64,000 bases of DNA. Origin: Kushneria sinocarnis (GTDB taxonomy: Bacteria; Pseudomonadota; Gammaproteobacteria; Pseudomonadales; Halomonadaceae). Positions 35,569-44,000 of the stretch are shown piece after piece. The notes below the pieces were generated by a model. The model was not told where the DNA came from. It did no database searches and saw nothing but the letters and a program-made list of their open reading frames with translations. A program made the translations under genes and the position numbers. The stretch spans positions 1-64,000 of the forward strand of contig NZ_RBIN01000001.1 in NCBI RefSeq assembly GCF_003633775.1. The letters are read 5' to 3'. How positions within the stretch are numbered: the stretch's first letter is position 1; every line of letters starts with the position of its first letter.

Positions 35569-36552
35569 TCACTCGCGCAGCAGCTTCAGTGCCTGTCCCC
35601 GCCCCTGGTAGCGCTCGATCAGCGCAAACAGCCGGGCCGCGGTTTCGGTATCGATCACGCCATCGGTATCGGTGGGGCGAAAGTGCAGCTGGAAGGCCCG
35701 TACCACCGGGCGCAGGGCGCCGGCATCCGGCGCATCGGGCACGGCATAGCCCCAGGCGGCCAGCGCTCGGTGCAGCTGGCCGATGTCGGGCGGCTGCCGG
35801 TGGAAACGGTGCACCCAGCGCGTCACGTCCGCCGGGCGCGGCCAGGCTCCGACCCCGGCCTCGTGCAGCTGCCGCCAGGGGAAGAACGGGCCCGGATCGA
35901 CCTTGCGCCCCGGTGCCACATCGCCGTGCGCAAGCACATGGGTGGGGTCGATGTCGTAGCGCTGTACGATATCCCGCGCCAGCCGGCTGACCAGCTCGAT
36001 CTGATCCTCCGCAAAGGGGAACCACAGCCGCCCGTGCGGGGTGTCACGATACCCCGCATTGACGATCTCGATGCCGATCGAGGTGTCGTTGAGATGGCGG
36101 CGATCCCCCCACTGGCTGACCCCGGCGTGCCAGGCGCGCCGCCGTTCATCGAGCAGCTGCAGGACCACCGGCTCACCCGCCCAGCGCGCGGGACGGGCGA
36201 GCACCAGATAGTGAACGCTCACCTCGGGCCCGGTCAGCGCCCTGAGCGCCGACGCATCATCACCATCGGTATAGTGCAGGATCAGAAAGCGCACCCGCTC
36301 GTTGAACGCCCGCGCCGCCACGCCGTGATCGACATGGAAGTCGCCGCGTCGCTCCAGCCTGCGACCCTCGCGGGGCGGATAGCGGCGCGCCGCGCCGGGA
36401 CGGGTCAGCAGCGGCGTGTCGAGCCCGGCCTCCGGCGGCCGGGACGCAGCGGCAGGGCTCTCCTGTGCCACGGGCGCGGCACTGCAGCCCGACAGCCACA
36501 GCCCGGCCCCCAGCAGCCCGCCCGCCACCAGCGTCCGCCACCTTCTCAGCAC
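35569..36552 (-). CDS. N-acetylmuramoyl-L-alanine amidase, lipoprotein (AmiD-like)
   Basis: A 327-residue outer-membrane lipoprotein that cleaves the bond between MurNAc and L-Ala in peptidoglycan. A lipobox ends in LSGC at residue 23. The Amidase_2 domain (about 80-250) has zinc-type His residues in FLILHYTDGD and HVLAHGDVAPGRKVDPG, with the Glu in IGIEIVNAG. A C-terminal PG-binding domain (about 260-325: IGQLHRALAAWGYAV ... VVRAFQLHFRP) completes the AmiD layout. E. coli AmiD (276 residues) recycles cell-wall fragments. It lies 13 bases after the cysZ gene. Confidence 0.88.
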   Translation of the reverse strand: MLRRWRTLVAGGLLGAGLWLSGCSAAPVAQESPAAASRPPEAGLDTPLLTRPGAARRYPPREGRRLERRGDFHVDHGVAARAFNERVRFLILHYTDGDDASALRALTGPEVSVHYLVLARPARWAGEPVVLQLLDERRRAWHAGVSQWGDRRHLNDTSIGIEIVNAGYRDTPHGRLWFPFAEDQIELVSRLARDIVQRYDIDPTHVLAHGDVAPGRKVDPGPFFPWRQLHEAGVGAWPRPADVTRWVHRFHRQPPDIGQLHRALAAWGYAVPDAPDAGALRPVVRAFQLHFRPTDTDGVIDTETAARLFALIERYQGRGQALKLLRE

Positions 36553-36565
36553 GGTGCTGGCCGGC

Positions 36566-37318
36566 TCACTGCCCGCTACCGGCCGCCGGACCGGCCTCGG
36601 GCAGAGCCAGAGCGCGGTAGTGCTGGCGCCACATCAGTACGCCCGCAGCCACCGCGCCCGGCATGATGATCAGGTTGAGCAGCGGAATCCACACCGTGGC
36701 GGCCACCACCCCACCGAAGGTCAGGGTGGTCCACCAGCGCCGGCGCAGCAGTGCGCGCATGCGGGTAAACGACACCTGGTGCAGATCCATGGGGTAGTCA
36801 AGATACTGGATCGCCAGACTCCACGCCGAGAACAGCGCCCACAAGAGCGGTACAGCCAGGTTGATCACCGGAATGAAACCCAGCACGAACAGCACCAGCA
36901 TGCGCGGCAGCATCCAGCCCAGCTTGTGCAGCTCGCGGCGGATGCCGTCGATCGCCTGCTGCCACAGCGAACGCTCATCGCTGATGGCGTCATCCGACAG
37001 CCGCTGCTCGATGCGCTCGGCCAGAAAGCCGTAGAAGGGCGAGGCGATGGCATTGGCCACCATGGTAAAGGTGAAGATCACCGCCAGTGCCAGCGCGACC
37101 GCCAGCACCGGCCAGATCAGCCACGACAGCCAGTCGAGCCAGCCCGGCACCTGCGTCATCCAGTAGTCGATCCAGCCCTCGAAGCTGTCGACCAGCCACC
37201 ACAGCGCGGCGATGTAGAGCAGCAGGTTGATGACCAGCGGAATATAGACATGGCGCCGGGCGCCGGGGCGCAGCACCATGCGGATGCCCTCACCGAGGGC
37301 CGAGGCAGCATTGATCAA
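36566..37318 (-). CDS. cysZ: Sulfate transporter CysZ
   Basis: A 250-residue inner-membrane protein that brings sulfate into the cell for cysteine synthesis. About four to six helices lie near residues 30-50, 68-90, 130-165 and 205-230. FYGFLAERIEQRLSDDA and LVINLLLYIAALWWLVDSF fit CysZ. The start is TTG 37318, supported by GGAG eight bases upstream; no ATG in frame gives a complete N-terminus. It is unusual to find it between an amidase and phoU, so regulation by sulfate cannot be judged from context. Confidence 0.88.
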   Translation of the reverse strand: MINAASALGEGIRMVLRPGARRHVYIPLVINLLLYIAALWWLVDSFEGWIDYWMTQVPGWLDWLSWLIWPVLAVALALAVIFTFTMVANAIASPFYGFLAERIEQRLSDDAISDERSLWQQAIDGIRRELHKLGWMLPRMLVLFVLGFIPVINLAVPLLWALFSAWSLAIQYLDYPMDLHQVSFTRMRALLRRRWWTTLTFGGVVAATVWIPLLNLIIMPGAVAAGVLMWRQHYRALALPEAGPAAGSGQ

Positions 37319-37399
37319 GCGGGGATCTCCGACTCCGGCATTACTGCCGGCATGCTAACCGCCCGGCCGCACAAACGCGATGCCCGCCCGGGGCCGGCA

Positions 37400-38158
37400 C
37401 TACGAGTCGTCGGCATCGCTCTCCGCTTCCCGGTCCCCACGCTTGCGACCGAGCGAGGCACGCGGGTGTTCCGGGGCGTGGCGGATGTCCAGCCCCTTGA
37501 CCAGGTAGATCACCGATTCGGCGAGATTGTTGGCATGATCGCCGACCCGCTCCAGCGACCGCAGGATCCACAGTACATGCAGCACCGGGCTGATGGCGTG
37601 GGGATCCTCCATCATGAAGGTGACCAGCGAACGCATCGCGCTGCGGTACTCCTCGTCGACGGTTTCGTCATCCTCCAGCACCCCCAGTGCCAGCTCGGTA
37701 TCAAAGCGGGCAAACGCCGTCAGCGACTGACGCACCATCTCCCGGACCTGGCCGGCAATCCGGCGCACCTCGGTATAGCCGCGGGTGGTCTCGCCCAGTT
37801 CGATCAGGGTCAGGGCGTTGCGGGCGATCTTGTTGGCCTCATCGCCGATGCGCTCGAGATCGGACGCGGCGCGGGTCACCGCCAGCACCAGCCGCAGGTC
37901 GGAAGCCGCCGGCTGCCGGCGGGCCAGGATCTGGGTGCACTCGTCATCGATGCGCAGCTGCATCTCGTTGACCTGGCGGTCGTTGTCGCGGACTTCTTCG
38001 GCTGCCCGACTGTCGTTGTTCAGAAGGGCCGCGACCGCTTCCTGGATCTGTCGTTCCACCAGCCCACCCATGCCCATCAGGTGCGTCTTGAGCGCCTCGA
38101 GTTCCTGATTGAACTGGCTGGAGATGTGCTGGCTGTGTCTGTCGTTGGTAAGGTCCAT
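37400..38158 (-). CDS. phoU: Phosphate signalling protein PhoU
   Basis: A 252-residue all-helical protein that inhibits PhoR when phosphate is high and limits Pst uptake. Two related PhoU repeats are visible (about residues 25-110 and 125-220), each with an acidic metal-binding patch: RAASDLERIGDEANKIAR and RSLERVGDHANNLAESVIYL. The last 25 residues are charged and variable. It stands away from pstSCAB, unlike in E. coli. GGGAGCGAG precedes the ATG. Confidence 0.94.
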   Translation of the reverse strand: MDLTNDRHSQHISSQFNQELEALKTHLMGMGGLVERQIQEAVAALLNNDSRAAEEVRDNDRQVNEMQLRIDDECTQILARRQPAASDLRLVLAVTRAASDLERIGDEANKIARNALTLIELGETTRGYTEVRRIAGQVREMVRQSLTAFARFDTELALGVLEDDETVDEEYRSAMRSLVTFMMEDPHAISPVLHVLWILRSLERVGDHANNLAESVIYLVKGLDIRHAPEHPRASLGRKRGDREAESDADDS

Positions 38159-38290
38159 GCTCGCTCCCGCAGCGCCGCTGGCGCTTTCTTGCCTGACCGG
38201 GTCGGAATTAGAAGCCCCAGCCTAGGCGACTCCCGTGTCGATTGCATGACACCACGGGCACCCGGGAGCTTTTCCTGCGCAAGGTCGAAT

Positions 38291-40492
38291 TCAGGTCAGG
38301 GCCTCGAGCCTGGCAAACCCCAGCACCAGCCACTTGTCACCCTCGTGCTCGAAGCTGACCTGTACCCGGGCGCGCTGCCCCTGGCCCTCGGCATTGATGA
38401 TGACCCCCTCGCCGAAGACGGGATGACGCACCCACTGTCCCAGCGACAGCGACGGCTGTTCGTCGCCGCCGTCGACCGAGGCCTGGCGATCCGCGCCGGG
38501 CTGGCCCTGGGCGGACATCGGCCGTGACACCTGCCCGCGCAGGCGGACCTCCTCGAGATGCTCGGCGGGCAGCTCGCGCAGAAAGCGCGAGGGTCGCTGC
38601 CAGCTCTCCTTGCCGTGCAGCCGCCGGGTTTCGGCATGGGTCAGATAGAGCCGCTCCATCGCCCGGGTGATGCCGACATAGCAGAGCCGTCGCTCCTCCT
38701 CGAGCCGGCCCGGCTCCTCCAGCGACATCCTGTGCGGGAAGAGCCCCTCCTCGACCCCGGCGACGAAGACCACCGGAAATTCGAGCCCCTTGGCGGAGTG
38801 CAGCGTCATCATCTGTACCGCATCCTCGAACTCGTCGGCCTCGTGCTCGCCGGAGTTGAGCGCCGCTTCGGAGAGGAATTCGCCCAGCGAGTTGTCGGCG
38901 CCGTCGTCGATCGCCTCGAAGGCATCGCCCTGCGCGTAGGCCTTCGCCGCACTGACCAGCTCCTCGAGGTTCTCGACCCGTGCCTGGCCCTTTTCGCCCT
39001 TCTCGGCGCGGTGGTGCTCGATCAGCCCGGTGGCGCGGATGACGTGATCGATGATCTCGTGCAGCGCCAGCCCCTGGGTCTCGTTGTCGAGCCGATCGAT
39101 CAGATCGCTGAAGGCCCGCACCGCATTCGCCGCACGCCCCTTGAGCAGGCCGGCGGCAGGGGCGTCGTTGACCGCCTGCCACAGCGAGGTGCCCTCGTCG
39201 CGGGCACGGGCCCGCAGCAGCTCGACGCTGCGGGTGCCGATGCCGCGTGCCGGCACATTGATTACCCGCTCCAGCGAGGCGTCGTCGTCGCGCGAGATCA
39301 AAAGGCGCAGATAGCCCAGCGCATTCTTGATCTCGAGGCGCTCGTAGAAGCGCTGGCCGCCGTAGATGCGATAGGGCATGCCGGCGCGGATCAGCGACTC
39401 CTCGATCACCCGTGACTGGGCATTGGAGCGGTAGAGGATGGCAAATTCGCGGCGTGCCCGCCCACCGCGCACCTGCTCGGCGATGGTATCGACGATGAAG
39501 CGTGCCTCGTCGAGATCGTTGAAGCCGCCATAGACCCGGATCTTCTCGCCGGCTTCGACCTCGGTCCACAGCTCCTTGCCCATGCGCCCGGCATTGTGGC
39601 GGATCAGCGCGTTGGCGGATTCGAGAATGGCGCTGGTGGAGCGGTAGTTCTGCTCCAGCCTGACCAGCCGGGTCTCGGCAAACTCGCTGCGAAAGCGTTC
39701 CAGGTTCTCCACCTTCGCCCCGCGCCAGCCGTAGATCGACTGATCGTCGTCGCCCACCGCGGTCAGGCACGCCCGATCCCCGGCGAGCAGTTTCAGCCAG
39801 GCGTACTGCAGGGTGTTGGTATCCTGGAACTCGTCGACCAGCAGGTGCTGGAAACGCTCGCGATAGTGCGCCAGCAGGCGCGGATTGTCGCGCAGAAGCT
39901 CCAGCGCCCGCAGCAGCAGCTCGCCGAAATCGACCAGTCCGCTGCGCTCGCAGGCCTGCTGATAGAGGGTATAGAGCTCGACCATCTGCGCCATGTACTG
40001 GTCGCCGTGGGGATCGACATCCCCCGGCCGCAGCCCCTCCTCCTTGCAGCCGCCGATGAAGTACTGCACCTGTTTGGGCGGGAAGCGCTCGTCATCGATG
40101 CTGTACTCGCGCAGCAGCCGCTTGACCAGCCGCAACTGATCGTCGCTGTCGATGATCTGGAAGTGCTCGGCGAGCCCGGCATCACGCCAGTGGGTGCGCA
40201 GCAGCCGGTGCGAGATCGAGTGGAAGGTCCCCACCCACATGCCGCGCAGCGAGGTGTCGATCAGCGTCTCCAGCCGCGCCCGCATCTCGCGCGCCGCCTT
40301 GTTGGTAAAGGTGACGGCCAGGATCGACCACGGCGAGAGCCCTTCGACCGAAAGCATCCAGGCGATGCGGTGCACCAGCACCCGGGTCTTGCCGGAGCCG
40401 GCACCGGCCAGCACCAGCAGGTTGCCCTGGGGCGCGCCGACGGCGTCGCGCTGCGCCGGATTGAGGGAGTCGAGCAGTGGCGATGCGTCCAT
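38291..40492 (-). CDS. uvrD: DNA helicase II UvrD
   Basis: A 733-residue SF1A 3'-5' helicase of nucleotide-excision and mismatch repair. Motif I is AGAGSGKT at residues 29-36, and motif II (DEFQDTN) and QSIYGWRGA follow. Later come TLHSAKGLEFPVVF (motif V) and YVGITRAMERLYLT (motif VI). The C-terminal domain (about 670-733) with VRHPVFGEGVIINAEGQG is the Tudor-like part that binds RNA polymerase or DNA ends in UvrD. Length fits E. coli UvrD (720). Confidence 0.96.
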   Translation of the reverse strand: MDASPLLDSLNPAQRDAVGAPQGNLLVLAGAGSGKTRVLVHRIAWMLSVEGLSPWSILAVTFTNKAAREMRARLETLIDTSLRGMWVGTFHSISHRLLRTHWRDAGLAEHFQIIDSDDQLRLVKRLLREYSIDDERFPPKQVQYFIGGCKEEGLRPGDVDPHGDQYMAQMVELYTLYQQACERSGLVDFGELLLRALELLRDNPRLLAHYRERFQHLLVDEFQDTNTLQYAWLKLLAGDRACLTAVGDDDQSIYGWRGAKVENLERFRSEFAETRLVRLEQNYRSTSAILESANALIRHNAGRMGKELWTEVEAGEKIRVYGGFNDLDEARFIVDTIAEQVRGGRARREFAILYRSNAQSRVIEESLIRAGMPYRIYGGQRFYERLEIKNALGYLRLLISRDDDASLERVINVPARGIGTRSVELLRARARDEGTSLWQAVNDAPAAGLLKGRAANAVRAFSDLIDRLDNETQGLALHEIIDHVIRATGLIEHHRAEKGEKGQARVENLEELVSAAKAYAQGDAFEAIDDGADNSLGEFLSEAALNSGEHEADEFEDAVQMMTLHSAKGLEFPVVFVAGVEEGLFPHRMSLEEPGRLEEERRLCYVGITRAMERLYLTHAETRRLHGKESWQRPSRFLRELPAEHLEEVRLRGQVSRPMSAQGQPGADRQASVDGGDEQPSLSLGQWVRHPVFGEGVIINAEGQGQRARVQVSFEHEGDKWLVLGFARLEALT

Positions 40493-40571
40493 GAAACGGG
40501 CCTGACAGGATGGGCGAAACGGTCCCCCAGCCTAACACATTCCGCCCTTTCACGGCTGCCGGCGCGCCCGT

Positions 40572-41477
40572 TCAGGCGTCGTCATCCTCCGGCGGCGTGC
40601 GATCGCGCCGCAGCTGTTCGAAGGGATCGCTCTCGTCGGTACGCAGCGGGACCAAGCTGCGCTTGACCGCCATCAGATGCTCGGCCAGCTGCGGTCCCCG
40701 CGAGCGCGCCACGCCCACCGCCAGGATATCGATCATCACCAGGTGGGCGATGCGCGAACTCAGCGGCCGGTAGACCTCGCGATCCTCGAACACGTCGATG
40801 TAGAGCCCGATCGAGCACAGGTGCGCCAGTGGCGATCCGGCCGGACACAGTCCGATCACGGTCGCGCCGTGCTCGCGGGCGATCTCGACGCTGGAGAGCA
40901 GCGAGCGGGTGCGGCCGGTCTGCGAGATGGCCACCACCACGTCATGGTCGGTCAGGGTGACGGCCGACATGTGCTGCATGTGCGGATCGCTGTAGGCGGT
41001 GGTGGAGATGCGCAGGCGGAAGAACTTGTGCTGGGCGTCGACCGCCACCGCGCCGGAGGCCCCGAAGCCGTAGAACTCCACCCGATTGGCTTCGGAGAGT
41101 GCAGCGATCGCCTCGCTGATGGCATTGGCATCCAGCCGATCACGCACCGACAGCAGCGTACCCACGGTGGAATCGAAGATGCCGCGCGAGAACTCGGCCA
41201 CGCTGTCGGTCTCGTTCATCGAGAATTCCGAGAACTGCGCGCCTGTAGCCAGCGTCTGCGCCAGTCGCAGCTTGAAATCCTGATAGCCCTCGCAGTCGAT
41301 CGCCCGGCAGAAGCGGATCACCGTGGGCTCACTGACATTGATCCGCCGGGCCAGATCGGCGAGTCGCAGATCCAGTACCTCCTCGGCGTGACGCAGCACG
41401 AACCGCGCCACCTTCTGCTCCGAACGCCGGAACTGCGGCAGCCTGGCGCGCAGCTCATCGAACATGAAGGTACTCAT
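40572..41477 (-). CDS. hexR: HexR/RpiR-family regulator with SIS domain
   Basis: A 301-residue protein with an N-terminal HTH_6 domain (about 1-75: RRSEQKVARFVLRH, INVSEPTVIRFCRAIDCEGY) and a SIS sugar-phosphate domain (about 120-260: VEFYGFGASGAVAVDAQHKF, VVVAISQTGRTRSLLSSVEIA). HexR senses KDPG and represses Entner-Doudoroff and related genes. The highly acidic last 15 residues are unusual. It is not next to zwf or edd as it often is, so its targets are elsewhere. The 5' region has two hairpins. Confidence 0.88.
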   Translation of the reverse strand: MSTFMFDELRARLPQFRRSEQKVARFVLRHAEEVLDLRLADLARRINVSEPTVIRFCRAIDCEGYQDFKLRLAQTLATGAQFSEFSMNETDSVAEFSRGIFDSTVGTLLSVRDRLDANAISEAIAALSEANRVEFYGFGASGAVAVDAQHKFFRLRISTTAYSDPHMQHMSAVTLTDHDVVVAISQTGRTRSLLSSVEIAREHGATVIGLCPAGSPLAHLCSIGLYIDVFEDREVYRPLSSRIAHLVMIDILAVGVARSRGPQLAEHLMAVKRSLVPLRTDESDPFEQLRRDRTPPEDDDA

Positions 41478-41556
41478 TACCGCTCCTTCCGGAAACAGGA
41501 TGCCAGGGTGAGTGGTGTTGATGTCATCTTTATGTCAATTTGTACAGGTTAAATTC

Positions 41557-41621
41557 CCGCTGCAATCCATTGCGGGTGATCCCGGCCGTGATTCGCGGCC
41601 CGAAGCTCCGAATCACGGCCG
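41557..41621. promoter_or_regulatory. Two hairpins in the hexR upstream region
   Basis: Within the 212-base gap, 41583-41595 (CGGCCGTGATTCG) pairs perfectly over 13 bases with 41609-41621 around a 13-base loop. Just before it, 41557-41577 forms CCGC/GCGG plus CAAT/ATTG with one bulge. They lie between hexR (minus) and the small gene at 41690 (plus), and could be 5' leader structures or a small RNA. I see no clear promoter pair or T-run. Confidence 0.45.
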
Positions 41622-41689
41622 ATCGCCTGACAGCGTACCGGTTAAGCACCGATAACGCTTGTCCGATTCTGGTGCGAGGGAGTCTTCGA

Positions 41690-41977
41690 ATGAAAACGAT
41701 CACCCTGAACGACATCAAGAACGATCTGCTCGGCATTGCCATGGAACTCGAGGCCGAAGCCGCCGATCGGCGCCGCCGCAACGCCGCCCGGCGTCATCTG
41801 CAGGCCCGGCGCGGCATCGAGTGTCACTACGAATCCCTGCGGCTGGCCGGTGAGCTCAATCACGAGCCCGTTGAGGGCGACGACATCACGCCGTTCCGGC
41901 GAGCCGGCCTCCAGCGGCATCCGGGCGATTGCCCACGTCGGCTGCCCGGTGCCGGATCGCCGCGACAGGCCGGCTGA
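41690..41977 (+). CDS. Small basic protein of unknown function
   Basis: A 95-residue protein that I do not recognise with certainty. Residues 1-60 are predicted helical, with a run of basic residues (DRRRRNAARRHLQARR) followed by HYESLRLAGELNHEP. The ARRHLQARRGIE part loosely recalls small PA3496-type envelope proteins, but this is weak. GGGAG lies eight bases before ATG 41690. The last 30 residues are Arg- and Gly-rich and look poorly conserved. It may be a gene of the hexR region or a chance open frame. Confidence 0.45.
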   Translation: MKTITLNDIKNDLLGIAMELEAEAADRRRRNAARRHLQARRGIECHYESLRLAGELNHEPVEGDDITPFRRAGLQRHPGDCPRRLPGAGSPRQAG

Positions 41978-42052
41978 ATGCCCGCCGGCGGCCGGGCCCG
42001 GATCATGCGCCATTCGAGCTGCCTGCCGCGCGGTGGGTGACAGCGCCCCGGC

Positions 42053-43006
42053 TCACTGCCCTGCGCTGCGCTGTTGCGCGGCGTCGGCAAGATCGCTGGC
42101 TGCCGGCCGCAGCACCAGCTCGACCCGCCGATTGCGGGCGCGTCCACGGGCGCTGGCGTTGTCCGCCAGCGGCCGGCTGGCGCCATAGCCGATCGCCCGC
42201 AGCTGCCCGGCTGTCACGCCATGATCGACCAGATGGTGCAGCACCGCGGTCGCCCGCGCTGCCGAAAGCTCCCAGTTCGACGGGAAACGCTCGGTGGAGA
42301 TGCTGCGACTGTCGGTATGCCCCTCGATCGAAATCTCGCCCTCGAACTGGCTGAGCCGCCCGGCCAGTCGATCGAGCAGTTCATGTCCCTGTTCGGAGAG
42401 CTCGACATCGGCGCTGGAGAACAGCAGCCGATCCTGAATCCGGAAGGTCACATGCTGCTCGCCGGGTTCGATCACCACGCCATCGATATCCGGTACCTGC
42501 GCGGCCCAGCGGGCCATCTCATCGCCGGGCGAAGCCGACGGCCGCGGCAGCTGCAGGGCCGCAACCGTCATCAGCAGCGGCATCGCCTCGTCGGTCGGCG
42601 CCACCGGCAGCTGCCGGGTCACCGCCTGTGCCGCGGTTACGGCCATCGGCGAGAGTGCGGGCGGCGCCGCTGCGCCGGCGGTGGCCAGCATGATCGAGCG
42701 GGCGGGTGCCGGCTCGAGCAGCTGCCACAGCGCACTGCCGGCCGCCAGCCGCGGCAGGGGTGCCGTGTCGTCGGTCGCGGCCGCCGGTTCGACCGCTGCG
42801 GTATCCTCCGGCGACAGCCCCTGCAGCGAGAGCAGCAGCACGAACAGGGTAATCAGCAGCGTCAGCAGATCGAGATAACTCATCAGCCAGCTGCCCTGGC
42901 CATCCTCGTGGCGGGGCGGCGGCTCGATCAGCGCGTAGCGTGACAGGTCAGCCCGCGCGCTGCGCGCCGCCGGACGCTGGTAGTCGGCCGCGGTCGGCTC
43001 GCTCAT
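42053..43006 (-). CDS. MotB-like stator protein with OmpA domain
   Basis: A 317-residue protein with one membrane helix near residues 38-60; the critical Asp46 is in YLDLLTLLITLFVLLLSL, the ion-binding site of MotB/PomB. A 110-residue linker rich in Ala and Pro follows, then an OmpA-like peptidoglycan-binding domain (about 195-300: ISIEGHTDSRSIS, NWELSAARATAVLHHL, RNRRVEL). It overlaps the MotA-like gene by four bases (ATGA). No flagellar or chemotaxis genes are nearby, so it may be an alternative motor stator or a separate energy-transducing pair. Confidence 0.85.
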   Translation of the reverse strand: MSEPTAADYQRPAARSARADLSRYALIEPPPRHEDGQGSWLMSYLDLLTLLITLFVLLLSLQGLSPEDTAAVEPAAATDDTAPLPRLAAGSALWQLLEPAPARSIMLATAGAAAPPALSPMAVTAAQAVTRQLPVAPTDEAMPLLMTVAALQLPRPSASPGDEMARWAAQVPDIDGVVIEPGEQHVTFRIQDRLLFSSADVELSEQGHELLDRLAGRLSQFEGEISIEGHTDSRSISTERFPSNWELSAARATAVLHHLVDHGVTAGQLRAIGYGASRPLADNASARGRARNRRVELVLRPAASDLADAAQQRSAGQ

Positions 43007-43842
43007 GAGGGACGTCCATCCTGACGGACCGCCCCCGCTGCCCCGTCCTCGTCCGTGCGCTCGGCGTGCTGCTTCTCGCCCAGTTCATCGGGATACTCGG
43101 CAATGAATGACTGCAGGGTCGCCTCGATGAACGAGGGCAGCCGGCGCCGGGAGATCATCGACACGCCCTCGAGCACCATGTTCATCGCCACCAGCCGCTG
43201 CTCGGTGCGCCGCTCGAGCTTGACCGCGATCGGCCGGAAGACAAGATTGGCCAGCAGGATGCCGTAGAAGGTGGACAGCAGCGCCACCGCCAGCCGCGGA
43301 CCGATGGCGGCCAGGTCACCGACCTCGAGGATCTCCAGCATGTTGATCAGCCCCACCAGGGTGCCCAGCATGCCGAAGGCCGGTGCGTAGGTGGCCATGG
43401 TGCGAAAGATCTGCGCCTCGGCGTATTCGCGGGCCCGCATCCGGGCAATCCGCCAGCGCAGCAGATCGAGGATCTCCTCTTCACGCACGTTGTCGATGAC
43501 CAGCCGGATGCCGGTACGCAGGAAGGGATTGCGGGTGGTTTCCAGGGTCCGCTCGACGGTGCGGGCATCACCGTGCAGCCACTGGCGGGCCAGCTCCACC
43601 AGTTCACCGATGTCCTCCTGCACGAAGCTGTTCTCGCGCTGGAAGACGCTGCGGGTCAGCGCCAGTACCCGCGCCACCTCGCGCAGCGGATAACTGATGA
43701 AGGTCGCCGCGAGGGTGCCGGTCAGCACGATCGCCAGCCCCGGCAGATTGACAAAGCCCAGCGGGGACTGCGCGGTAAACAGGACCACCGTGGCCAGCAG
43801 TAGCACGCTGACCACGATGCCGATCATCGTCGAGGGATTCAT
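43003..43842 (-). CDS. MotA/PomA-like stator protein
   Basis: A 279-residue membrane protein of the MotA/TolQ/ExbB superfamily. Four helices are expected near residues 5-22, 28-48, 145-165 and 180-200. NLPGLAIVLTGTLAATFISYPLREV at the start and APAFGMLGTLVGLINMLEIL in the later helices resemble PomA. The cytoplasmic segment (about 55-135) has the charged stretches that contact FliG. ATG 43842 has GGAA about 10 bases upstream. Partner of the MotB-like gene; ion (Na+ or H+) unresolved. Confidence 0.85.
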   Translation of the reverse strand: MNPSTMIGIVVSVLLLATVVLFTAQSPLGFVNLPGLAIVLTGTLAATFISYPLREVARVLALTRSVFQRENSFVQEDIGELVELARQWLHGDARTVERTLETTRNPFLRTGIRLVIDNVREEEILDLLRWRIARMRAREYAEAQIFRTMATYAPAFGMLGTLVGLINMLEILEVGDLAAIGPRLAVALLSTFYGILLANLVFRPIAVKLERRTEQRLVAMNMVLEGVSMISRRRLPSFIEATLQSFIAEYPDELGEKQHAERTDEDGAAGAVRQDGRPS

Positions 43843-43940
43843 GAGGGCGGTTCCTTTCCGGTCACGATCGCCGGCAGCCGCCACGCACGGCTACCGGACC
43901 GGCATCGACTCTGCCAGATCGGCCGATGCCATGATCGCCG

Positions 43941-43982
43941 GAAAAGACCGGCCGGATGCCGCCACTTCGGCGGACATCCGGC
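43941..43982 (-). terminator. Terminator of the NSS transporter gene
   Basis: GCCGGATGCCGCC pairs with GGCGG-A-CATCCGGC (one bulge) around a five-base loop at 43951-43982. On the minus strand it is followed by CGGTCTTTTC. It lies 18 bases after the transporter stop codon. Confidence 0.7.
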
Positions 43983-44000
43983 AGCGGGACACGCCCGGGT

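Noticed and set aside
42053-43842. MotAB-like pair as a Zorya-type defence system
   Set aside because: ZorA has a long cytoplasmic tail and the system needs ZorC, D or E; the MotA-like protein here is of normal stator length and no such partners are present.
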